Shown one piece after another: positions 52,525 through 64,000 of a stretch of 64,000 bases of DNA (position 1 is the stretch's first letter; each line of letters opens with the position of its first letter). A program made the position numbers and the translations under genes. Source of the DNA: Diphasiastrum complanatum (taxonomy: Eukaryota; Streptophyta; Lycopodiopsida; Lycopodiales; Lycopodiaceae); NCBI GenBank assembly GCA_029204225.1, contig CM055092.1, positions 64,870,797 through 64,934,796 on the forward strand, written 5' to 3'. A model generated the notes under the pieces. That model made no database searches, was not told the origin of the DNA, and saw only the letters and a program-made list of their open reading frames with translations.

Positions 52525-54521
52525 ATGACATTTTCAATATTGCAGATGATTGTAGGTGATGAAGTACATTTGTATGTTGGTGGCCACATGGTTGGCCTTG
52601 CTACTATCACAAGCATGGATCCAAGGGCCATCTGTCATTTAGTCCCACTAGGTGAAGGATGTGCATATGTAAATGTCACAAGCGTGTGTGTTCCACAAGC
52701 TAAATTACCTTATCCCTCATGTGGAGTTTCGTGCTTGGAAGAGGTAGTCGGTGGCTTCGCTAAGTGGGATATAAGTGAAATGCAGGCAGTCAATGACCTT
52801 TCTCAACAGCATACCAATTACCCAATTTTGGACATGAACTATTTTCAGCCTACAAATGGCCTAACTCGAGAACATGCCAATTGCCAAGTTTTGGAGTTCG
52901 ATCATTCACATCCCACAAATTGGCCACCTAAACAACGTACCAGCTACCCAATTTTGGACATTGATGACCTATTTTCTTCGGATGAAGAACGGTGCCCAAT
53001 TTTGGACATTGATGACTTATTTTCTTCGGATAAAGAATGTGACCATTCAAAGAGGTGCAGATAGCAAAAAACAATGGATTTTCCAAATGTGACTTTTGTA
53101 CAACAATCAAAATGAAGCTGATGTCTACAAAGGTTCAAGTTGAAAGAGCACAATACATGAAAGAGAGAGATGAGCACAACAAATTGCAAAGGCAATGTCG
53201 TAGTGAGTATTATCGGAATCATGCGCTATCACGTACAATGCCAGAAGAGTACTTGTGGATTTTTCATGATAAAATGGATAAAAAAAAGACGTGTGTACCA
53301 AGATTATTTCCTGAGCCAAAGGCAATAGCCCAAGCATTATTTTTGCAAATGGACAACTCTGGGAAAGACAGTAAAAATCGTTGGTTATTTAGCTTTTTAT
53401 CTTTGCTTGTAGCCAAGGGTATTTTTGAGGAAATAATAGTAAAATTTCTCATGGTGGGAAATACACATGAGGATATTGATGCTTTATTTGGACATTTGTC
53501 AGAGAATTTGAGACGAGGCAATGTGTTTACCTTGCCACAATTGCTAGACATTTTTCAAACATGTGAAAGCACAATTATTCCAATACCTTATCTCATACGT
53601 GAAATTCTTGACTTTAAGAGCTTTGTTAATGGCTACATTCCAGAGGGTTCAAGCGAATTGATAGGACATCGTAAACCATTGCAATTTTGATTTAGCATCA
53701 ACAACAAATTTCCAGTCATGCACTACAAAATGCACCCCACAGATGAGGAATGGTTACCTACGGAAGGAATCACAATGTGGAAAAAGGGACAAGATGGAAA
53801 AGCCATTCTTCTAGAAGGCGAGCCAAAGGTATCATCCCCAACATCACACATAAAGGATGTTGAATTGGTAACGCAAAAATTCGTTGACTACTGGAGAAAA
53901 GGAAAGCAAACATCAAAAGCAGAGTCGTCATTTTGCAAAAATATACAACCTATCATTGAGTATTGGAGAGCTGTGATAGAAAAACTGCAAATCCCCTATT
54001 TACACAATCAACAATTGCAAGAAGGATTTTGGCCAAAAACATCATAGAAAGCTTCTCTAATACCCGAAATTAGTTGTGATGGAGAGAACCTCGTTGATGA
54101 TATTGAGGAGGAACACTACTGTGGGCCTAGACATGCAAGACCACGAGAAGAGTTTCGACCACATATGGATGTTGACATTGGTATTTTTCTACAAATAAGA
54201 CCATATGATGAAAAAAAATGTCCAGTTTGGTTGGGCTCGGCAGCAAGTTCAATAATCAAGGACAAAAATAATGAGCACTTCATGAAGGTTTTAGTGGATT
54301 GGTGGGAACCAATTTCAAAGCGAAGGAAGACTCTCTTTGAGCAATATAGAAATTGTTGGGGAAAAAATTGGCCAAAAAATCCTATAGACCCAAGTAGATG
54401 GGAATCTTGTCAAAGTGGTCTTTGGAGTTGGCATGCGAGCAAAAGCCCAGACTCTATCGAATCCCTAAAAATTCCATTGGTGGCAAAACAATCGGCAATG
54501 CAAAATTTGCAACATATTTGA
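52525..54521 (+). pseudogene. DUF8039/DUF7869-like plant transposon protein, two nonsense codons
   Basis: A TTGCAG acceptor at 52541-52546 precedes VGDEVHLYVGGHMVGLATIT, then SMDPRAICHLVPLGEG, VNVTSVCVPQAKLPYP, the pattern of the DUF8039 domain found with plant transposases. A triplicated CPILDIDDLFSSDE-like repeat follows (52930-53040). After a frameshift near 53050, NGFSKCDFCTTIK, PEEYLWIFHDKMD, LQMDNSGKDSKNRWLFSFLS and FLMVGNTHEDIDALFGHLS follow the order of DUF7869 proteins. The part between RLFPEPKAIAQ and LQMDNSGKD is shorter than usual. The same frame runs through single stops at 53688-53690 and 54045-54047 to 54521 (VWLGSAAS, VLVDWWEPISKRRKTLFEQY). It is probably an inactive transposon gene; the exact superfamily is uncertain. 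Confidence 0.65.
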
Positions 54522-54529
54522 GTTGCATG

Positions 54530-56260
54530 GTATTATATCATATAATGCACATCAGTATCATATGAAATTATGTGACATTATGTACTTCCACTAGCAAACT
54601 TTATTTCTCATTCTAATTACAAGTATGTATTTCCAGGCGATTAACAATGAATATCATCTTCTTTGTTTAAATGATCTACCTTAAGTATGAATGTGTGAAA
54701 GCTTATAGAAATTTTCTTTTACTGTCATAGCCAAGTTTGTCTTTCGAGAAGTGACAGGAATTCAGCTTGTTGGTCTACTCTTTTGAAAAATCTAGAAAAA
54801 TATTTTGGGACACGTATTCATGCATGTGAGGCCAATGATTTCTCATGTCGATGTTGTAGAAGATAGTCCATCCGCGCATTATGGAGTTGAATACCAAAAT
54901 ATCTGGGTGGAATACATACAAACATTTCATTCCTTGTTAATGAATCATGATGTTTGGACATCATCCTAGAGTCCTTGGCTTGCACTTTGAAGAATTGTCA
55001 GCCCCACCATTTTTGACTCAACAGGTAGTAGAGCATGCATTGTTTGTTTCTTCCAGGCATTGTTCTAGACTAAATATGGATGCACAAAGTAATTTGAACT
55101 TGATTATCCTAAGTGTGGCTGGATATGGGGCTTCAAGGGCTGTTATAAAAAATTAATTTGGATTGAATTTGGTCTAAAATGTCTCAAATCATGAATATAG
55201 TTTCCATAATTTTGTGTCCAATTCTTGGCAATAATTACTAGAATTTCCAAACAATAATAAACTACAATTCCAAAACTATATGCAAATGACTTCCAAATCA
55301 TAGTCAAAGTAGGCATAGTTTAAATTTGTCTTTAAAAAGTAGGCTTATCTAACTAAACACAATCACTTTTTATCTCCCTAAATCGTTCATTTTAGGTGGT
55401 AAGAAGTCTCAAAATATGAATATTGTCTCAATTTAGTTCAATTTGTGTTATTCAAAATCCATCATAATGTAATCACATAAATTTGTTGTACTAATTGTGA
55501 TTTCTGTTTTATTGCATATTTGCAAACTTCAACCTCTTGGATATTCTAGATGTAAGAATGCTAGTTCTACGCAAGTGATGTGAAAAAAATGATGCAATAA
55601 ATTTTTCTTTTTAAATGCTGAAGTATTGAGTTACAAGGGCTACTGGCTAATGATAGCTAAATAAATAGTATCACAAGGCACTTACTTGTATTGACAAAGG
55701 CTTTCATAGTATTGAACTTATGTAACATTATTGTGCAATGAATGTGATTTATGATCATATCTTTTTTCACCTTGAGAATGGCAATCTAACTTTACTTGCA
55801 CACAAAGAAAGTGATATTCAAGAAAAAAACTTCAAGGACTAATCATGAAGATGTACATCAAACTTGTCTAGAGCTTGTCAACTTGATACAAGACCTAAAT
55901 CATTGCTTAAAATCATTCTTGAAATTCCTAATGGATTCATTTGAGCCAAACCTATACACAATATATTATACCTAATCTTGATGTTTTATATCAATAAATG
56001 TTAAAAATGTCAAGGGCTAAAAGCATGGTTTGGTGGTACAACATGGACTATCAAGGACACTACCTTTTTTGGGTAGGAAAAGATAACTTAAAGGCATTCA
56101 TAAGCTTATGTTGGATTTCTATCATCTCCATCCCTATCTCTCTGCTAACCTAGATCCATTCACTAGTTGTTGTAAATACTTGTACAATTGCATACTCTAT
56201 AGAAATACACTTTTTTTCTGATAGTCTGCAAAAATAGACAAGGATCAGTGAGAGTGTTTC
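54530..56260. other. No gene recognised
   Basis: Long AT-rich intergenic stretch. The frame 54947-55156 (69 codons, GLHFEELSAPPFLTQQVVEH) has no recognisable motif. No palindromes or LTR ends were seen. Confidence 0.5.
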
Positions 56261-56269
56261 CTCAATTTT

Positions 56270-56395
56270 TTGAACACCTTCGACTATTCGACCATCTTTG
56301 ATAATTTTGCCATCTTCAATTATTCGACCATCCTTGATACTTCGACCATATCTAACCATCTGATCAGATTTGATTATTTGGCCAATTCTCGGAAA
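56270..56395 (-). repeat. Short tandem repeat of a ~20-bp unit
   Basis: Units like TTCGACCATC(T/C)TTGATA recur about five times. On the minus strand they read as IKDGRIIEDGKIIKDGRIVE. This explains the small frame 56150-56359, which is not a gene. Confidence 0.75.
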
Positions 56396-56726
56396 ATTGG
56401 CCTCAATCGACTATCAGCAGATTAACAAGTACATTAAATCACGCTTGGACAAAATCTCTAACTGAATCAGATATTGTCACAAGGCGACTGCCAACAACAC
56501 GTAGTGCCTTAATGCTAATTGTAAAGTACAAATTAAACATTCTTTTCATTAGTTAGCCATGCGTATATTTCCAGTAACTTATCAGCTATTGCTCGGTTAG
56601 CTCCATTAGACAATGTAGCAGATCAATAGAACATCCAAAGCGCAATTGCTTTTTTCTTTCTCTCTGTCATTATGGAGTATTATTTCAGAAAGAACATGAC
56701 TTTGACTACATTCAAACTGTATCTAT

Positions 56727-59010
56727 TCGCGACTAAATAATCCAAGTTTCAATAATCTAGGTCATGTATATTGTGATTCAATAATCATTTTATTCATGTT
56801 CAGATTATTTCTTTCTAGCAGATAAACTTATTTGTAGATTAAATTATTTGTATGACTAATAGCCTGTGTCGATTTGTCGGTCTAATTTTCACACCTAATA
56901 CGCTTCCACAAAGCTAAATCTGAAACTGATCTAATTCGTGCATGGCTGTGGAATTGAGTGTATTGTCCAGTGACTTCGAAGCTATGATCAAGTAGGATAG
57001 ACCTCAAACTATCAATGTTGGTCTGAACACGATGGAAGAAAATGCATGCACCAAGGATTCCCGCTCGCTGCTCTGTGTCGCAATGCGCAAGCTTCACCTT
57101 ATCCCAACATGGTATCATAGCTGTAATATCTACTCTTTGATTGTTTTGAGGTGGAGGGGTTTACATTATCTAAATGATTGTTCTGATAAAGAGTAGACAT
57201 TTGATGTAATTGTTTCCAATCATATAATCTACTATCTATATACATCATCCTGAACTTCCCAATGGATTCGCAATCACAGTTTGTTCTTATGGTAGACAAA
57301 CTCAATGGTTTGAATTACTAGCTATGGAAATTCAAGATGAGAGTAGTACTGATGGCCAAGGAGCTTTGGGGAATAGTCGCTGGAACCGAGCTACTTACCA
57401 GTGCCAATGAGCAAGCCATTTCCAAATCGAAGCTCAAGGATGGCAAGGCTTTCGTCTTGATTACTCTTAACATCTCCGACACACAAATTGGCCACATCAG
57501 ATTGGCCACCCCAATCTTCGAAGGAGGCTTGGGATATATCGAATACAATATACAAAGTGAGGGATGTTACTTCAAAGTTGAATCTGAGGAGCACTACGAC
57601 ATTTTGGAGGATTTTTGACCCTATTACTGAGGCTTTTATGAAGAATATTTTAAAAAAAAAAAAAGACCATAACCTCGGTATACACCCTAAAGTATATCTC
57701 GGAACGAGATCCCCAATAATTGCCTCGATAATCGAGGCTTCTTCACCTCGTTTTTTGCATTGTTTATAGAATGGGTATACCGAGGGATATACCAAGGGCC
57801 CTCGGTATATCCCTCCTAAACAAGCGATTGGCGACATGTCATTTTTGAAGATATACCAAGGGATATCCCTTGGTATATCTCTACTAAAAGTTTACCCTGT
57901 TTCGAAGGTTATTCCGAGGGTATAAAATCAGAAAAAAAAATTAGGACAAAATGGAGCCAGTTTACTGGCTCCATTCTGCCCTAACAATGCACTCCATCCG
58001 TCCCCAGGAGTCTTTTGCATCATTTCTTATGAAGTTGGTAAGCAAAATCATTTGTTCATTATTGTTAATAAAAAAATTTGCAAAATTTATTTGAGTTACA
58101 TTGTAAGCACTTACAAATTAATGAAGGAAACTTAAATTCATACATAAATGCTCCAAGTACAGAGATATGTTACAAATTATATTATTAAAATATACCTAAT
58201 TATAAATTGATCCAGCTGAGTTGTCCTCGTCTTGGCCATTGATGTCGCAATTGGACTCATGTGACTGCGATGCATGGGATTGTGACTGTGCCTGCATCCA
58301 ATGAATATGATTCAGGTATCTGAGAAATGTGATGAGAGTCAGTTAGACCATATGAATGTAGTGAAGTTAAAGTGTATCTTGAAGCCATATATACCGCATA
58401 TCTAGAATATCCATCTGACTCAAGGCACAAGGAAGACTTGAAGTTTGTGAAGAAAGGATTCCCCAGAAATCCAGATCGCGTCAAACAACAACGGGAGGCC
58501 GCTAAGAAGCTACAAGAGACTTTAGGGACCATCTCACCTGGGCAGTGGTGGCCAAGATTCTCCCATGGACATCGTTATAACCCTCTCAAATGGCTCCGTT
58601 CTGTCCTAAAGCAGGAATACATGCAATTGAAAATCCATGTAGAGGACTTAAGTTAAAAAAATTTGATATATCGATATATAAAGGTTTGAATTACAAATAT
58701 ACATCAGAATGAAGTGCCTAATTATTAGATCCAGCTGAATCGTCCTCGTCCTGGCCATGGTCATCAGACTCATGTGACTACGATGGATGACATTGAGACT
58801 GCGATACTTGCGTGCAACGAAGATGTGTAAATTTTGTAAATGATGTTGTTAGAGTGTTTGACCGAATGAATGTGGTGAAGTCAAAATATATATTTAACAT
58901 AATACATACCTCAAAATATCCATCCCAGTCAATTCTCACTCCTTGTCTCTCCAATAATTTGAGTAATGATCGCAAGTTGTTGGAATATGCATACTTGTAC
59001 TCCTCTTTTG
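56727..59010. repeat. Duplicated 2.3-kb segment, copy B
   Basis: Partner of 11399-13690 in the same orientation. It includes the degenerate primer site TGGTATCATAG near 57109, a copia Gag start (LWKFKMRVVLMAKELWGIV near 57325), the perfect 30-bp palindrome at 57850-57879, the plus-strand piece at 58372-58656, and the minus-strand C-terminal pieces of the Ptta-like gene. Confidence 0.9.
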
Positions 59011-59969
59011 TGGGAGACTGCTTTACGACAGATTTCTGCATGAACCGACAAATCGGTGATTGTAAATTAATCTAAACAAATCCACAAATAAAATATGAAC
59101 TATGACCAAAAAAAATTCAACTTATGGGTGAGGAGACTTACGAAATGGGCATGAAAAGAACCTTGGCCACCATTGCCCAGGTGTGAGGCCCTGCCGTCTC
59201 CATTCGCTTCTTAGCTGCCCCTCTTTGTTGCTTGAAATGATCTGGATCTTCTTGAAATTCTTTCTTTGCAAACTTTCAATCGTCCTTGTGCACGTTGTAT
59301 GGCCTAGATTTGCTAGCTCTCACCGCATCTCGGATTTCTGATTTGTGGTGGCTCATCACGCTTCCCATGCATTGTCCCATCCATATTCGATTAAATTCCA
59401 TCAGGGGAGGGGACTAGAAATTCTTTATACAACTGGTCAATGACATAATTCTTTTTCTCATCACTTTGTTTGTGCCAGTCCTTGAAAATGTCCCAGTTGA
59501 AGACCACATGCGTGAGTTGCCTCATGTGAGTGATGACGCGACCACCGCGATCATCCTCTACTATGTGCCTCTCCGCATCTATGTCATAGAATGACAAGAC
59601 ATCAGCTGACGGAGAGGTGGCAAAGGGAGTGTCAAGAGGATCAGTGGGGGAGTTGACTACAACGGGAATGATTTGGGGAGGAGTCTGGGTGGGAGTGTAA
59701 CCAACAGGGGTTTGAATGGGAGAAAAAATAGTTGGAGTGGCCTGGCAAGAGGGATCACGGTGCCATGGAGACCCCATAGGGGGCGTGGGTACTGAAGAAG
59801 AAAAAATATGAGGATAGAGTGTGGGGGTATCCGGATAATCAGGTGTGACAGATGCACGAGTCAAAGTATCATGCGCCATCCGCATTGCTTCTTGAGTTAG
59901 AGTTTCTCGAAGTAAGGAAGACCTATGACATCCATAGTAAAATATATTATAGTACACCACAATAATCAC
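58728..59969 (-). pseudogene. Ptta/En/Spm-like transposase gene, first copy
   Basis: Minus strand. 59969-59391 codes a Pro/Thr-rich lead, then DVLSFYDIDAERHIVEDD, RVITHMRQLTHVVFN, WDIFKDWHKQSDEKKNYVID and QLYKEFLVPSPDG. After a stop, VMSHHKS-like and FKQQRGAAKKRMET-like sequences (other frames) follow to about 59160. Next exon 59041-58900: QKSVVKQSPTKEEYKYAYSN, then LLKLLERQGVRIDWDGYFE. C-terminal exon near 58800-58728: VSQSQCHPS, stop, SDDHGQDEDDSAGSNN. The pattern W..F..W, K-x-x-I-x-x-x-x-x-x-F, then a K-Q-Q-R-x-x-A-K block fits the plant Ptta/En/Spm (CACTA-linked) family. Stops and frameshifts make it inactive. Family assignment is moderate. Confidence 0.55.
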
Positions 59970-59999
59970 ATGTTAACCACAATAATTACACTTTATAGT

Positions 60000-60354
60000 C
60001 AATAAATTAAACATTTCTACATGCTTTTAGGGCCAAATACATTTCAATTACATGACTAGTCAAGGTTCAAGATTACATAAAAAACTAGCTGCATCAAAAG
60101 ATGGCTGGAAAACGTATGAATAAAAATGATAGATGTAAAAACATGTACACAAGCGTCTGTAAACATGGAACGGCTAGCTATAAAGCCAAAACACTAGCTA
60201 GACCTATCTAATTCCTCCTGCTCATCTCCGTCATGTGGACCTTGTTGTTCCTGCACGTGCAAGACACAACAATTAGTCTTCCGAAAAATCATATGGGAGT
60301 GAGAGAAAATAGCAAGTTTAAAAAACATAAAATGGATTTCATGTCATACCTGAG
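60000..60354. other. Spacer between two Ptta-like copies
   Basis: No coding frame stands out. The stretch near 60200-60260 (minus: EQQGPHDGDEQEELD) looks like the acidic C-terminal end of the second copy. Confidence 0.45.
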
Positions 60355-61915
60355 GAGCAACATCCCAGTTTATACCCATGCCCTGCCTCTCCAATAACTC
60401 GAGTACTGCCTGCGTACCGTGGGAATTTGCATACATGTACTCGTCATGTGTGGGAATATGTCCCACAATAGATCGCTGCACAAACATTTCAAATTTTGAT
60501 CATATAAAGAGAGCATTTTATTCCAACGTGTCTTACGAAAAACTCCCAAGAGCAAAAAAAGAAAAAACAATAAATAGTCAAATATCATTAATGGATATAG
60601 GGTAGACTTACAAAGTGGGCTCAAAAATATCCCTCGCCACCACTGCCCAAGTGAGAAGGCCCCATGGTCTCTAGTCAGACTTTGGCTGCCTCTCGTTGCT
60701 GTCTGAAGTGTTTTAGATCATCTCAATACTCTTTCTTTGCTTGCTGCCATGTCCTCTTTCTCCAGTAGGAAGGTCTGCCTCTCTCGGCTTTCACTGCATC
60801 TCAGATATTCAATTTGTGGTGGCTCATCACAACTCCCATGCGGCACCTCATCAATTTCCATGCGAATTCCATGTCCTGGGATGGGACAGGGAACTCACTA
60901 CGCAGTTGGTCAATGACGCGATTATTGCGGTCATCGCTGACATTGCACCAGTCACGAAAGATGTCTCTAGGAAAGTGGATATACACGAGCTCTCTCATGC
61001 ACATGATGACTCTCTTACCAGGGTTATTCTCAATGATGTGACCATCTTTGTCTATGTCATATGATGGCAGTATGGTAGCTGGTGGCGATGTGGCCATGGC
61101 AGTGTCTACCGGGTGCCCTTCGGTATGGGAGATGTGGCCATGGGAGTGTCCACAGGGGTGGCCTCAGGTATGAAAGATGTCTCGCCGATGGGAGAATACT
61201 GATGTTGTGGGGTACCAAGGGAAGAATAGCCACTGGGGGGCATCTGGAGAGGAGAATATATAGGGGGGGACTAGGTGGGAGTGGGCTGAAAACCCCACGG
61301 TTAAACGTGACCCCACGACATATAGTTAGAAGGAAATGACTCAGTAATAGTGGGTCCAAAGGGAGAGAAAATGTGAGGGGTGAAAGTGGGAGTGCTAGGA
61401 ATTTGAGGTGTGACAGCTGTATGAGTTGCAGTATCGTGTGACGTACGTGCTACCTCCTAGGTCAGTGTGTCTCAAAGTAGGGACTCCCTACGACGAGATG
61501 AGCTACGCAGACGTGCAAGTTTCATGACCACGTCAGGGTCATCACCACATCCTCCGTAATAGGAGACATCGAGGCGGCTCCTCCTCCTCTCCCGAGAGTG
61601 TCGGGAGGAAGCACTGGCAGTAGTGACATGGGTGGGGGTGTGACCCTCGTTAGAGTGACCCTCACGGGAAGAGAGAACATGTGACTGGTCTACACGAGGA
61701 GTGTACTGAATCTCCTCGGTTGATGATGTGTACTCAACCAATCGAGAGGAGCTACGAGCCTCGCGTTGAGCACTCAAGCGTTGTAAGACCCTATCTTGCT
61801 ATGAGGAAGACAACTGGTTAAGGTAGCTAATGAGCTCACTCTCGCCCATAGAGGAAAGGCGGGATGACCCGCGACTATGGCATGACCTCTGACTAGGGGA
61901 TCCAGTATCTGACAT
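60355..61915 (-). pseudogene. Ptta/En/Spm-like transposase gene, second copy
   Basis: Minus strand from ATG 61915 (MSDTGSPSQRSCHSRGSSRL). A Ser/Arg-rich lead follows, with a stop near 61800 and the open part 61777-61472 (VEYTSSTEEIQYTPRVDQ, SRHSRERRRSRLDVSYYGG). A Pro/Thr-rich linker comes next. Then 61097-60801 reads LPSYDIDKDGHIIENNPGKR, VIMCMRELVYIHFPRDIFRD and RNNRVIDQLRSEFPVPSQD. After a stop come KHFRQQREAAK and LGSGGEGYF (near 60640). The exon near 60480-60375 reads RSIVGHIPTHDEYMYANS, then LELLERQGMGINWD. It parallels the first copy exon by exon, 1.9 kb upstream, and adds the N-terminal Ser/Arg-rich part that the first copy lacks. Confidence 0.55.
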
Positions 61916-61997
61916 AATCGGTGCAACAAAATAAGAGGGATAAATACTACAGACAACCAATGGGAGTCTTAAAAATTAGTAAGAAAAAAACATCACC

Positions 61998-62068
<71 letters not shown>
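61998..62068. repeat. (CT)n microsatellite
   Basis: About 35 uninterrupted CT units. Confidence 0.98.
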
Positions 62069-62069
<1 letters not shown>

Positions 62070-62071
<2 letters not shown>

Positions 62072-63180
62072 TCGTCGTGGGCTTAAAAAGATAGAGTATT
62101 GTGAAACAAATGCCAAAACTTCCATGTATACCGCCTCATAGCTACAACGTCAATACCAACACATATGTATTGTCATATTCACGACCATTTGCTATTCAAA
62201 CAACAATGACGACCCAAATTAAACCACATTGAGGAGTAGACATCAATAGGAGGCCCACTGGCCCCGCAAGTGACTCGTACGTAACGAGGGGGCATCTATC
62301 CTATATATGAAGAGATCAAAGAGGAACATGGTGTGTAGGCCCATGGCAATCCTTGAGTCTAACGGTTCACAACATCGAAGAGAGAAAAAGATGCTGCTAC
62401 TTCAAATCAACACTTCGAAGTGGTTATAGGTGGACACTTGTTTGAATCCAGATGAACCTCATGCAACCTTTTAGAGCTATTGAGTTTGAAGTAGCAGACA
62501 CACTTTTCTCATTTCGATGTGGTGAACCATGAGGTTCAAGAATGTCAACGACCTGCACACCATATGCCTCTTTGGTCTCTCCATTTTTAGGCAAGACACC
62601 CAATCGGCATAGACAACTCGATCAAGGAGCCAAGTAGCCCCCCTTGCATCCTCAATGGATTTGGGTGTTCACCAATATTGTTAAGGTTATGGTTTGTGGT
62701 TAATTGGATGTGGAAAAATGATTTATATGTTGGTATTGCCCTCGTAGCTTTGACTCAATACCTATAAAAGCTCGGACTATGCTACGGGAACCACGCATGC
62801 ACACACACACACATGAATAAATCAAGATCCTACAAAGTAGGATAGCATGAACTAGTAAACATGAAACATAAACAAACAACATCACACACGCGCACACACA
62901 CCCTAAACCCTAAAATCTAAGCACACATGAGGAGAAAAAAAAAAAGGTCATGGTAGAGTGCTAACCTAAACTCCCGAACCGAACAGTTATATCCTACTCC
63001 AGAATGTCACCACATGCTCCCTCCTACGGCCTTTGGGCTTTCTTGTGGAACTAATCATCCAACAAGAAACATTTGAACCACGCCTTTAACGGAAGAAAAC
63101 AAGGGCTACACACCTTCCTATAATTGGGTGTGTTGTTTACCTTTAACTCTTTCATGATCTCTCTCTCTCTCCCTTTCTAC
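62070..63180. other. No gene seen
   Basis: Unremarkable intergenic sequence with small CA runs (near 62800 and 62885) and a short CT run near 63160. Short frames here show no motif. Confidence 0.55.
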
Positions 63181-63184
63181 AAAA

Positions 63185-63993
<809 letters not shown>

Positions 63994-64000
63994 CATATCC

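Noticed and set aside
62700-62897. 65-codon Cys/Val-rich minus-strand ORF
   Set aside because: Its composition comes from CA/TG-rich microsatellite sequence; no motif.

Overview
The window is nuclear DNA of a land plant, and it reads as a repeat-rich intergenic landscape, not a run of active genes. The evidence is spliceosomal introns (GT..AG), Ty1/copia and Ty3/gypsy elements primed by initiator-methionine tRNA, long CT and AT microsatellites, and plant-type transposase fragments. A multi-intron front-end fatty-acid desaturase (HDGNHG and IEHH histidine boxes) suggests a bryophyte, lycophyte, fern or gymnosperm more than a flowering plant; this is inference only.

Layout. 1-11.4 kb: a chain of minus-strand retroelement pieces (copia gag/protease/integrase/RT, a copia RT-RNase H tail, a gypsy pol). 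A young plus-strand non-autonomous copia element (2106-7181) is nested inside it, with LTRs that look identical and an 857-codon open frame lacking RT. 11.4-13.7 kb: a 2.3-kb segment that recurs at 56.7-59.0 kb. 14-17.7 kb: small fragments (copia RT, a repeat shared with the desaturase locus, an acidic coding-like stretch, an inverted copia 5' end). 18.0-23.4 kb: a copia element with 5-bp TSD, inserted into an older copia gag. 23.8-28.3 kb: two divergent multi-exon genes, one joining a histone H3-like region to a Ulp1-like protease region, the other coding an unrecognised acidic protein. 28.4-37.1 kb: a minus-strand multi-exon gene of transposase-like character, split in an exon by a 6.1-kb copia element (29374-35521). 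37.5-38.1 kb: a CCHC zinc-knuckle pseudogene. 38.1-49.4 kb: two inverted, decayed copies of a ParB-like/beta-class DNA methyltransferase gene, with a Ser-rich ORF and the desaturase relic between them, and a repeated short palindrome (CCTATGCTNAGCATAGG) in and around them. 49.7-51.5 kb: another palindrome-rich repeat field. 52.5-54.5 kb: a DUF8039/DUF7869-like transposon gene. 56.7-62 kb: the second copy of the duplicated segment and two same-strand copies of a Ptta/En/Spm-like transposase gene. 62-64 kb: microsatellites and a tandem duplication.

No gene here is clearly intact apart from the open frame of the nested non-autonomous copia element and the short Ser-rich ORF; most others carry stops, frameshifts or missing exons. 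The most unusual content is the methyltransferase pair with its palindromes, the H3/Ulp1 gene, and the interrupted transposase-like gene. These are contiguous apart from the inserted copia, so they may be remnants of one or more large gene-carrying DNA transposons (inference).
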